Source: Synanceia verrucosa
Taxonomy: Eukaryota > Chordata > Actinopteri > Perciformes > Synanceiidae
Assembly: GCA_029721515.1 (NCBI GenBank)
Contig: CM056551.1
Span: forward strand, 30,557,437 to 30,621,436
Reading direction: 5' to 3'
Length of the DNA stretch: 64,000 nt
Shown here: piece by piece, positions 1 to 8,726 of the stretch
Numbering within the stretch: position 1 is the stretch's first letter
Layout: each line of letters begins with the position of its first letter
Notes under the pieces: model-generated
The model's database searches: none
Told to the model about the DNA's origin: nothing
Seen by the model: the letters and a program-made list of their open reading frames with translations, nothing else
Translations under genes and position numbers: made by a program

Positions 1-576
1 CTGATCCACCCCCATGTTTTACTGTAGGGGCAAGACAGTCTGGGTTGTAAGCTTCTCCAGGCTTCCTCCTAACCAGTAAGTTGGCTGGAGTGGGCATCAA
101 TTCAAAATTGGATTCATCACTGAAGAGAACCTTAGCCCAATCATCAACAGTCCAATCCTTGTGGTCTCGAGCAAAGAGTAACCGGGCCTTCCTCTGCCTT
201 TCATTGATGAAGGGCTTCTTGCGTGCTCTGTGTGACTTCAAACCAGCTTCAACAAGTCGGTTTCGAACTGTCCTTGCCGAGCAAGTCACATTTCTCGACA
301 GTGCCCACTCATTTTTAAGGTCCCTGGAGGTCTGACGACGATTCCTGACACAGGAACGGATGAGTGCACGGTCATCTCGTGGAGTAGAAAGACGCTTTCC
401 TGCCACGGCCAGGTAGCAATTTGGTAGTGCCATGTTCAGCTTGTTTTTTTGTTGGAATGAACGGCTGTCTTGGAGATCTTCAGTTTTTTCGCTACCTGTC
501 TCTCACTCATGCCAATTTCCAGCAGTGCCAAGATGGCTGCCTTTGTTGCTTCACATAATTCTTTTGTTTTAGGCAT
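1..576 (-). pseudogene. Tc1-like transposase remnant (frameshifted, incomplete)
   Basis: Reading leftwards from an ATG at 576-574, the protein begins MPKTKELCEATKAAILALLE and continues with a helix-turn-helix segment (ERQVAKKLKISKTAV), as in the paired-like N-terminus of Tc1 transposases. The frame is then lost near position 440. The continuation in another frame (335 leftwards) includes VRNRRQTSRDLKNEW and the catalytic-domain segment KVLFSDESNFEL, which holds an Asp of the DDE triad. The C-terminal part lies outside the window. The frameshift makes this copy unlikely to be autonomous. Confidence 0.85.
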
Positions 577-857
577 TATGTGAGAGCTGACAACTTCTGA
601 GTTGTGCTACGGCTTGAATGTAAGCAGGAAACCACTCTAGGCCTTTGCATGTGCAGTGCTGCTTGTGACATGAAATGGCCTCTTATATACCCTGGGAATC
701 AATTAAGCTTAAGAATGTCAAATAGGACATAAAGTATTATGTGACCAGCTGCATTTTTTGTTGTGTTCATTGTATTATACGTTTAGTGGTACCAGATATT
801 AGAATGAACAAGAAATTGAAGAGAACAAGGGTGGTCTAATAATTTTTTCCATGACTG
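1..857 (-). mobile_element. Tc1/mariner-like DNA transposon, 3'-truncated by window edge
   Basis: The right-hand terminus reads inward from a CAGTCATGG-type Tc1 inverted repeat (minus strand, ending at 857) and abuts TA at 858-859, the expected Tc1 target dinucleotide. Between 1 and 576 the minus strand carries transposase-like coding sequence. The other terminal repeat would lie to the left of the window. Family assignment comes from the TIR and the transposase motifs; the subfamily is not determined. Confidence 0.88.
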
Positions 858-876
858 TATATGTGTATATATATAC

Positions 877-955
<79 letters not shown>

Positions 956-959
956 TATA
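858..959. repeat. (TA)n microsatellite
   Basis: About 100 bp of nearly pure alternating TA, directly adjoining the Tc1 target site. The array may have grown from the TA target or may have attracted the insertion. Confidence 0.95.
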
Positions 960-3040
960 GCCTCATGTGTATGTGTATGTATACAGTTTATACATAAACA
1001 TATATATTGAAGAGCAGGAGCAAAAAGAAGTGCACGTTTTTCAACAACTGGGACACAACTGTATTTAAGTGATTTATGAACAATGCAAGGTTATATGATT
1101 ATTTATTTAAACTCATATTCTGGCCACTTTATATTGAATTTATTGAAAAAAACAAAACCTTCAGCCCCTCTAAATAATGACGCCACTGCTAGAGATGAAG
1201 GCAAAGTGCTGCCTGCTGGTCATCAGGCTCCAGGGCTGAAATCTTTCGTCCGTCCACTTTCTCTCAGTTTCTTTGCAGCATCCTCAGTGGTTGTTGTTGA
1301 TGCTGAATAGCAGCTTTTCCTGCAGGATATTTAGTCACTGATTTCACCATCTGCAGCCAGTAAACGCCTGCTCTCTGAAATGACTCTAGATTCTCTAAAG
1401 TCTAGTTTTCCCTCTGGATGCTTGAATTATGCTAAAATGTTATTATGATTCACCAAATAAAGCCAACACCTCCCTGTTAATGTCGTTACATTTACCTTCT
1501 TCCTGCTGTTAAAGAGCCCAGTCGTTGATTTTTCCTGCTCTGCTTTATTGGTTCAGTCTGGTTCAGACGGGTCTTATTAGAGGTTACCTGGCAGCTCAGC
1601 GGGGTCCGTCTCCAACACCTATTTATTTTCTAGATTGTAGTGCTGTGCCCCTCTGCTCTGCTCTAAATCTACTGCTTTGATGTAAATCGCTGCAATGCTT
1701 CTGATCTGATGTCTTTGATTTTAAACATGGAGGGTAGCTGAGAGTTATTATCCCATCAATCATTAAGAGCATCAAGATCAGCTCATCTAAAGTCAATATT
1801 TTATGTCCTGCTGTGCTGCCGCCTTTCCTTTATTAATCCCTTATCAAATCACTCTCAATAAAGGGCAGTACTTGACCCATATGGTGTCCTGTGTATGTTC
1901 AGCGGGGGCAGCTGAGACACACAGGAAGTGGTTTTCTGTGGTGTGTTTGCAGAATAAAAGCAGAGTGACAGATTGAACTACATTGAAAAACACACTTTCC
2001 ATTAGTGATAAGAGCGTGACCCCTCCATGTGCTCCTCAGCAGGATATTACAGGCCGCTGTATCGCTGTCAAATCTCCATGATGAATGAACTTCGATTTGT
2101 TATTCAGTTTGTTTAAATTCCACATGCTGCTCGAGTCATTTTCGTGTTACTCATTCAGCCGTGAAAAGCACTTTCATAATCCAGAGGAGAAACAAGCCAA
2201 GCAAGCAGTGAGCTATCACAACCCAATAAAGTGGCCTCAGACACGTCCTCATGGTGGACAAACACAATAAAGTTCAGTAAATTACTGGGAGCACCGACGG
2301 GATCTGATCCAGCCCTGTCGATAAAAATCTTTATGGCACGTTGTCCTGAATCAGACATTAAAACACTGCAGCAATGAAGGCCTGGATGCACTGTCATGTT
2401 GCTTTTTAGGGCCATCTGGTGGCTGAGCCCAGCTAAACAAAGAAAAAAATACTCTGAACTTTGAGTATCTCCCTCTGGTGCTGACTGGGTTTATTTAGCC
2501 CAGTAGGAAAAGCACAGGTGTAGTTCATAACAATGATTTTCATTCAGAAGAGCTGGTTAATAATTTGATTTAAGGCAAAATATTTATATTATATTATATA
2601 AATATGTTTTATATCAACCTCACTTGCAGAAATACAAGTCATGTTGTGAAGAACTGTTCCCAGGTTGATTTTATACTGACCCCTAGCATGTTTTGCTATT
2701 TTATTTTATTTATTATGTTGCATTCATAACAGGTTTAATATTTTATTGTACAGGTTTTAGATAAAGTTTCTAAAATAAAATCAACCTGTCTCTACACGAC
2801 CACACCTTCAATTAAGGTAAGGTAAGAGAGGATGAGATGAGATAAGATAAAATAAAAAGGGATAAGGCAAAGTAAGACAGGATGAGATGAGATGAGAAGA
2901 TTGAGCTCAGCCCATCAGTGCTGCTGCTCTTCAGCAGAGACCTGTCAATCACACTGTAGCCACGCCCCCACAGCTTTATGTGTTATTTCACCATATATTA
3001 GAGCATAATTCAGTAAAAGAACATCCTGCTGTATTAAGAC
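960..3040. other. Intergenic, no gene recognised
   Basis: AT-rich sequence with short simple repeats (for example a GATGAGATGAGATAAGATAA-like purine tract at about 2815-2900). The open frames here are short, lack splice context and resemble nothing I recognise. A CTCF-like core (CCATCTGGTGGC) occurs at 2412-2423 and a second CCTCTGGTG-type core at 2471-2480. Confidence 0.6.
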
Positions 3041-3270
3041 ATCATTTAAACTATCCACTGAGAGCATAAACTCATATATTTATAGTGTTTACAGAGGTAA
3101 TAGAGCAGGAGAGAACAGGGTCATTTTCCCATAGACTTCAATACAAACACACTTCTTTTGAAAGCACCAGTATCGCCCCCTGCTGGCTGCTGGACAGAAT
3201 GAAGGTTAAGTCACTTCCCGTGGGCTTCACTGAACAGAACCTGGTGTTCTCTGTGGTCTCTACACAACCT
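3040..3270. repeat. Dispersed fish repeat with a CTCF-like core
   Basis: The segment has the layout of a common teleost interspersed repeat: 'cccatagacttcaatac' followed by GCCCCCTGCTGGC at about 3175-3187, then 'gaatgaaggttaagtcacttcc'. The GCCCCCTGCTGGC core is the reverse complement of a strong CTCF-type motif. Recognition is from memory of the pattern; no library search was done. Confidence 0.45.
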
Positions 3271-3499
3271 TTTCAGGAATAAATATTCAACCAAATGATC
3301 ATTTTTGTCCTTTTATTCAGCCTTTTTCAATAGTTTGCTGTTTTCCCTCTCCTTCAGATCTCAGAGTAAATACTCCTGAATAGAGGTGAAAATAAAATAT
3401 CTCAAAAAGCTAACACTCTATAATAACCATTACAAATGTTTTTTTAACATATATATATTAATATATTTGGGGAAAAAGTACGAGGAGAAAAAAACCCAA

Positions 3500-4090
3500 G
3501 GATGGAGGAGGTGAGGGAGATGAAGGATGTAGAAACTCACTTCCTACATCCTAGAGGTGAAGGTGGAGGAGGAGGAGATACTGATGTGCAACCTGAGCTG
3601 AACATCCAGCCTCCTCTTCCTCCACCTGACAGTTACTGTCACTCTTCTCCTCTGCTCTCCTTTTCACCTCCTTTGTCTCCTTGTCCTTTGGACTTCATCT
3701 AACGCTGCCTCCCTGTCCAGGATCTCCCATCTGAAGAAGAAGCTTCCCCTGCTCTTCTGGTTCAGATCTCCTCCAGCATCTGTTGAGCTGTCGTCTTCAA
3801 GCCTTGTATTTTTTGTCCAGGTCTTTCTTCTCATCCTCCACCTACTGATGGTTCATCCTCCACTCACACAGCTTGTTATTGGCCTGTTGGAGTTTGGTGT
3901 CCCAGGTCTGCTCCACCTCAGCCAGGTTCCTGGTGAACTTGAGCTCCAACATCTTTCTTTCTTCCTTCCAGGCTGCCTCAGTCTGGTCTGGTTGAGTTCA
4001 GCTGTTTTTGTGTCCAGATGGCTCATTTTCTCCTCCAGACTCTACTGGAAACATTCCTCGGACCGGACAAGACTTTGGATTTCGTTGTCC
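3500..4090 (-). pseudogene. Degenerate coiled-coil-coding remnant, unidentified
   Basis: On the minus strand from about 4050 down to 3800 a protein-like stretch can be followed through a frameshift and two stops. Pieces include EEKMSHLDTKTAELNQT, then MLELKFTRNLAEVEQTWDTK and KLQQANNKLCEWRMNH, and after a stop VEDEKKDLDKKYK. The charged heptad-like composition (E, K, L, Q rich) suggests a coiled coil. Disruptions and lack of splice sites point to a decayed gene copy or processed pseudogene. I cannot name the parent gene. A chance open frame is possible, but the amino-acid texture over about 75 residues is unlike random sequence. Confidence 0.35.
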
Positions 4091-4139
4091 TTTCGTTTTG
4101 TTTTTTTTATTTAGAGGGGGACGCCGTTTGCCCGGAATT

Positions 4140-4535
4140 CGCAGGGTGCTGTGACGTCAACCAGTGACGTTGTGCTCCGCATGTGCTGCACTTCTTCTCT
4201 GTGGCCACTGAAGGGCGTCAAACAGTCTCCTCCAAAGCTCAGTGTGATCACTGTAGAGGATTTCACAGACCTGATGAGGTCTCCTGCATGGCAGCTACAT
4301 TGTTTTATCATTCCGCGACTCAATAAGGCCTCTTCTTTTAGTATTTTTTGACTTTTCCACTTCGCCCATGTTTGTCCCTGTCGAGCCACCGTCCTTCCTG
4401 ATGCGGAAGTGGACGGATGACCTCACTAATATGGAGGCGCTCCTCTAGTCTACTCCTCAGAAGTTAGAGATGTAGATTTAAACTCCTGGAAACACAGCCG
4501 AGTGACAAAACAAAACAACGCGCTGTTGGTAAGTG
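4140..4535 (+). promoter_or_regulatory. Candidate CpG-type promoter and orphan first exon
   Basis: This stretch is richer in CpG than its surroundings. It has a full palindromic CRE (TGACGTCA, 4152-4159), a second TGACGT nearby and a GGAGGCG box near 4432. It ends in a good splice donor (CTGTTG|GTAAGTGTC, about 4531). No downstream plus-strand coding exon was found before gnrh1, which lies on the opposite strand, so the transcript, if any, may be non-coding or a relic. Confidence 0.3.
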
Positions 4536-4545
4536 TCACAGCTCG

Positions 4546-4592
4546 CTAGCATTAGCTAGCATTAGCTAGCATTAGCTAGCATTAGCCAGCTA
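4546..4592. repeat. Short 10-bp tandem repeat (GCTAGCATTA)n
   Basis: Four to five copies of a 10-bp unit immediately downstream of the candidate first exon. Related TTAGC-type motifs recur elsewhere in the window (15.8 kb, 26.2 kb, 52.4 kb). Confidence 0.9.
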
Positions 4593-5259
4593 ACTGCTGC
4601 TGTTAGGGTTAGCATGCACACTGGACGCTCAGTTCTTTAACAAGCTCATGTCGAGCCAAACTGAATAGCAAAATGTGGTAATTTAACAGTCGTGTATGTC
4701 GGTAGCGGTACACACACAGTTTTTACGACACAAATTTATCAGGCTAACACTTCAAGAGTTACTCTTTAATTCGGCTTGAATATAATGTGATACATACTGT
4801 TAGAGTTTGGTGTGTTGGTTAACTTAACCCCACAGTAGAAGCAATCAGTGTAACTCATTTTTAAAAGATATTTAGCCTGAGTGGTGCTCAGCTATTATGC
4901 TGTAGATTTTATCCAAGGAGCCTAAAGTTATTCTGTCCGTGCTATTTTATTAAAATATCTACAACTAGGCATGGTATGGTTGCGTATATTTGACTGTAAA
5001 AACCATCAGATTGCTGTAGAGGTTAGCAGGGCTGCAGGTGAGCTCCTCCTGTTCACTGTAATAACACTATGTAATAATAGCTATCTAGGTAGATGTATAG
5101 ATAGACACACACTTTACTCACTTTTCCAGCAGCTTGAAAGATGGAAACACACAGGGGCATACAGGGTTGAGGAAAACCAAATACAAAATAAAGTTTGACT
5201 TTGAGCTCACCACACCTGGATATTACCTGTGATGGACAGCACATCTGCAGCTAGTCTCT

Positions 5260-5291
5260 CACACACTCACACACACACACACACACACACA
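5260..5291. repeat. (CA)n microsatellite
   Basis: About 32 bp of CA dinucleotide repeat in the downstream flank of gnrh1. The rest of 4.6-5.4 kb shows no recognisable gene. Confidence 0.95.
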
Positions 5292-5408
5292 ACTGTACTT
5301 TACTTTTGGGAGTTCAACACCTTTTTGCGGCATAAAATAGCACAGAGAGAGTTGCATGTAAATAATGTAGAGCAATAACCACAACAATGGTGATTTGCTG
5401 ATATAATA

Positions 5409-5414
5409 TTTATT
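5409..5414 (-). terminator. gnrh1: gnrh1 polyadenylation signal AATAAA
   Basis: AATAAA on the minus strand about 18 bases after the stop codon, giving a very short 3'UTR. Confidence 0.8.
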
Positions 5415-5431
5415 GAAGAATCAAAGAAAGA

Positions 5432-5479
5432 TTATTTTTTATATGTCCTGTGTCTGTTTTCCCTGTCGGTCACACTGCC
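5432..5479 (-). CDS. gnrh1: gnrh1 last coding exon
   Basis: Acceptor TTCTCTTTCAG (AG at 5481-5480), then GSVTDRENRHRTYKK and TAA (5434-5432). The ending resembles other teleost GnRH1 precursors. The 3'UTR is short. Confidence 0.93.
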   Translation of the reverse strand, partial: GSVTDRENRHRTYKK

Positions 5480-6725
5480 CTGAAAGAGAAGGAGAGATTG
5501 AACAGGAGAGGATAAATTAAACTGTTACCAGAGCCACGAGATATCAGACGACAAACAAAAGGTAGGTAAAAAAAAAATAATCATGACAACGATAAGAATC
5601 ATTACAGAGTCTAAGGAAGGGGGTCATGTTCAGAGAAGAAAATAATAATTTCTGAAATTAAAGTCATAAATTAATGAGATAAAATGTGGGTATTATCTGA
5701 GATTAAATATGCAAAGTATCAAGTTAAAAAAAAAAACAGTTGTGAGATTTTACAGGCAAAACTCTGAAGAAAAAAAACAGGTAAATTGAGCAAGAAAAGA
5801 CACAAGTTAATGTTTTCTTTCATATTCTACTAATAAAAAGTACTAATAGACAAAGACCTTCAAAGACTTTATTTTATTCTAGTAAAGCTGGCAGTGAAAA
5901 AACATTCATTTAGTTTTTTGTTGGTTTTACTGACAGGGTATCAGATACGCCGTCTGTCACACAAATGACCAGAACTTACCAGGAATCCTTTAGTTCTGTA
6001 AATTTTGGCTAAAGGTGATTCCTCTGCACAGCCCAAAACAGTGCAGGGAGCGTCCACATGAGGAAATCCATCAATGAGCTGCTGAGCAAAGAAAACATCA
6101 CAGTGAAAATGACAAACAAGCACTAAAAACACAATTTTCTGATCAGGGATGAGAGGAAAAAATACGTTTTAAAATTCCTGGGTAAATTTAGTCATTATAT
6201 TTTAGCATTAAAGAAATATTAAAAATATTATTCGGTAATACTGATAATTTAGGGCAGTGATGGGAAACACCTGAATAATAAATATTACACATTTCTTGTA
6301 ATACTTCTTAAGGATGCTGTGCTGACAAAAAAAAAAATAGTAAATTGATTATTTGATAATTAGGACATGGTTGGACATGGCAGTTTTAAAAATGCAAATT
6401 TATTTCCCAGTTGGAAGCAGATGTTTCAGCTGTTGTTTGACTGTTAAGATAAGCAGGTATTTAATTATACTTTATTCATCCTGCTGTGCTTGTGTCGTCC
6501 CTTTGGTATTCGTCCACATTAGATTTATTTCTGCCGTTTCCAGCCCTCAGCCTCACTCTGAACCGTCCTGAAGATTCAGGTCCTTACGTTGCCCAGAGGG
6601 TCTGGAAGGAGGTCCAGGTCCCTCTTCCCCCCTGGGTTCAGTCCATAGGACCAGTGCTGACAGAGGACCAGAGGACATCCAGCCACCATGAGCATCAGCC
6701 AGAGGAGTGAGGAGAGAGCAGCCAT
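5432..6725 (-). CDS. gnrh1: Progonadoliberin-1 (GnRH1 prohormone), 94-95 aa, 3 coding exons
   Basis: Encodes the hypothalamic reproductive decapeptide precursor. It is secreted, cleaved and amidated to act on pituitary GnRH receptors. Coding exons (minus strand): 6725-6588, 6081-5980 (or 6078-5980) and 5479-5432. Exon A gives a 22-residue hydrophobic signal peptide (starts MAALSSLLWL, ends LVLC), then the decapeptide QHWSYGLNPG and the GKR amidation/dibasic cleavage site. The remainder is the GnRH-associated peptide, with the fish hallmarks FPHVDAPC, VLGCAEES and IYRTKGFL, ending ENRHRTYKK and TAA. All introns are phase 0 with GT-AG ends, and the ATG lies one base inside the exon, as usual in this family. 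Asn8 differs from the seabream-type Ser8. Intact, with no frameshift. kctd9 lies upstream on the same strand. Identity is very secure; the exact start of the second coding exon is ambiguous (tandem CAGCAG acceptor). Confidence 0.96.
5980..6081 (-). CDS. gnrh1: gnrh1 coding exon: middle of GnRH-associated peptide
   Basis: 34 codons if the exon begins CAG-CTC-ATT, or 33 if it begins CTC-ATT. Both acceptors (TTGCTCAG and TTGCTCAGCAG) keep phase 0. The donor is TTCCTG|GTAAGTTC. It contains the two conserved cysteines of the associated peptide (DAPC and LGC). Confidence 0.93.
6588..6725 (-). CDS. gnrh1: gnrh1 coding exon: signal peptide, decapeptide, GKR
   Basis: 46 codons exactly. The acceptor is TTCTCCCCTCAG before G-ATG (AG at 6728-6727) and the donor is GGCAAC|GTAAGG (GT at 6587-6586). 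The decapeptide codons occupy 6659-6630. Plus-strand open frames over this exon are shadows. Confidence 0.96.
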
Positions 6726-6860
6726 CCTGAGGGGAGAAGACCAGGTCAGATCATCCTTTATTCACAGCACAGTGTTCAGAAAGAGGAAGAAAGAGCAGTT
6801 AGACCACATTAGAAAGTCCTTGTTACCTGAAAACAACCAGGAACCCTCTGAGTTTCTCAC

Positions 6861-6945
6861 CTTGTGGTCATGAAGCAGAGCGGCTCCTCGAGCTTTTTAT
6901 AAGCTGACAGTGCTTCACTGCAGGAGCTCACTAAGTGGGATTAAG
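6861..6945 (-). promoter_or_regulatory. gnrh1: gnrh1 core promoter and short non-coding exon 1
   Basis: On the minus strand a TATA box (TATAAAAA, 6901-6894) lies 33 bases ahead of a consensus splice donor (CCACAAG|GTGAGAA, GT at 6860-6859). The untranslated first exon is therefore only about 10-15 nt if transcription starts 25-30 nt after the TATA box. Intron 1 is about 133 nt. Just upstream is an OTX/bicoid-type site (TAATCC on the minus strand, 6943-6938). Homeobox regulators of this class are known to act on GnRH promoters; its function here is inferred. An AGGTCA nuclear-receptor half-site lies further up, near 7011-7016. Confidence 0.7.
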
Positions 6946-7749
6946 AAGCACTTAAAGAGTCCCGCAGAGATCAATTCCCATTATTTATCTTTATATGACA
7001 GATTTCTGTGAGGTCACACAGGAAGTTAGCATCGCCTGGTCCCCTCCACAAAAAGACAACACTGACTGTTGGATTATTGGCTCCTTTTCTCACCAAAGAA
7101 CTTTCATGATTTTTCAAATTAAGTCCAAATCAAGTCAAAGTCTTTATTTGTGCATACAGTGAAATGAGGAGCGCTGCTCCACATGGTGCTGAGTCCAGAA
7201 TAGTTAAGCTTAAAAATAAAATAGAAAAGACTTAAATAAAGTAAGAAATAAAACACTATTTACAGCAGTAATGCAGTAAACTGTTACATTACTGGAAGAT
7301 ATGTATTTATAATATATAACTATATGACAATCTATAAAGATAATATATGATCTGTAATATATATATAACATACATGTAATAATATAATACATCCTTAGTC
7401 TTTCATATGACAGATGTTGATCAATAAAAAAACTAATGATCAGGTTTGTTTTTGTTTGCAGCTCAATAATATTAATAAAATATGTCTGAACATAAGATAA
7501 AGTGAGTGAGAAAAAGTGCAAATGATGCATGAGATAATAGATAAATGTTATAAATGTAATTCACCTTTGTCACCTACTTGTTTGCTGATGTCACTGCTTC
7601 TTATTTTCTGTGTATTTTAATATGTTGGTGTTCTGTTTGTGGGTCAAAGAAAGGTTTATTTCAGCCTCCTAACAAAAACGGCCCGTCACTTTTATGACGT
7701 GTTCTTAACGAACATTCAGACACTAAACCATTAAAACATAAAAACAGCT
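6946..7749. other. Intergenic spacer between gnrh1 and kctd9
   Basis: About 850 bp of AT-rich sequence (7200-7550 is mainly A/T) separates the gnrh1 promoter from the presumed kctd9 poly(A) site. It should hold the gnrh1 upstream control region. The segment near 7125-7200 ('caaagtctttatttgtgcat') looks like the tail of a retroposon. No coding exon was recognised. Confidence 0.6.
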
Positions 7750-7770
7750 GACAGTTTTTCTTCATTGCAG

Positions 7771-8501
7771 TTTATTTATAACAGTCATTCATGGAAATAC
7801 ATATTTCCACGGTCAAGTGCAATAACGGTCGACGGGCAGCGCTCCTCTCAAACCAACCGTTGCCCCATATTGCATTCAGCGAGTTGTATTAAAATAAATA
7901 AGCATAGCTTTGCGTTGATTGCCTTCATGGCTGGCTGTCCCAGGCTGGTACCGACTATCACACTGAACACTTCTTCAGCTCTTCACTTTGACGAAGAAGC
8001 TTCTCTTCCTCTTTTGGAAACACCAGATTTACATTAAGATGACAAGCACCAAACATTCTGGTGATAACAAACATATACTTGTGCAAATAAGTTCAAAGCA
8101 TTATTAAGTGATATACTGTACGTCGATACATGTTTCCAGGAAAAAAAAACCAAAGCGCTGACGTGAGAAAAATGGCTTTCTGTGCGTTAAAGCACGACGA
8201 CTCTTCTGGACAGGAAACACTCAGAAACAAGAAGCATGTTGTGGATTAAAAGAAGAGGTAGAAAGGGAACAGCAGATGTGAAAGTAGGAACCGTCACAGC
8301 TGTAGATCATGTGTTGCATACCCAAGCTGAGCACAGAGTTTCCTATCCTTATGGCTTTGGCTTGCATTGTCTCCTTTACAACATGTTGAATCCAGCAGAA
8401 TGAAGTTACACTCTAAACAGCACAGCTGATCACCCAGCTGTCTGACTTTAACTCCCATCGATGTGTCGAGTCACATAAATATATAGAACATTAACAGAGT
8501 C

Positions 8502-8539
<38 letters not shown>

Positions 8540-8726
8540 TCGTTATTTAGTTTTGGTGACAGTATGCAGCCGAACATTTCTTACCGTACAAACGTACACA
8601 GACAACCCTGAATAAGTTCTAGTGCAAGATACTTAAAGCTAACATAAGAGAGGTGGAATGCAGGGATGTGCATATCAGTGCCTGAGCTGCAGGCAGGTAA
8701 AGAGAGGCTGAGCGGAGGAGGAGGAG
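7771..8726 (-). other. kctd9: kctd9 3' untranslated region
   Basis: From the kctd9 stop codon to an AATAAA signal on the minus strand near 7771-7777, a 3'UTR of about 950 nt. It contains a (CA)n microsatellite at 8503-8534 (GT repeat in the mRNA). The end is inferred from the poly(A) signal only. Confidence 0.6.

Noticed and set aside
6486..6873. Plus-strand open frames over 6.49-6.87 kb
   Set aside because: They are shadows of the gnrh1 exon on the minus strand, where signal peptide, decapeptide and splice sites are unmistakable.
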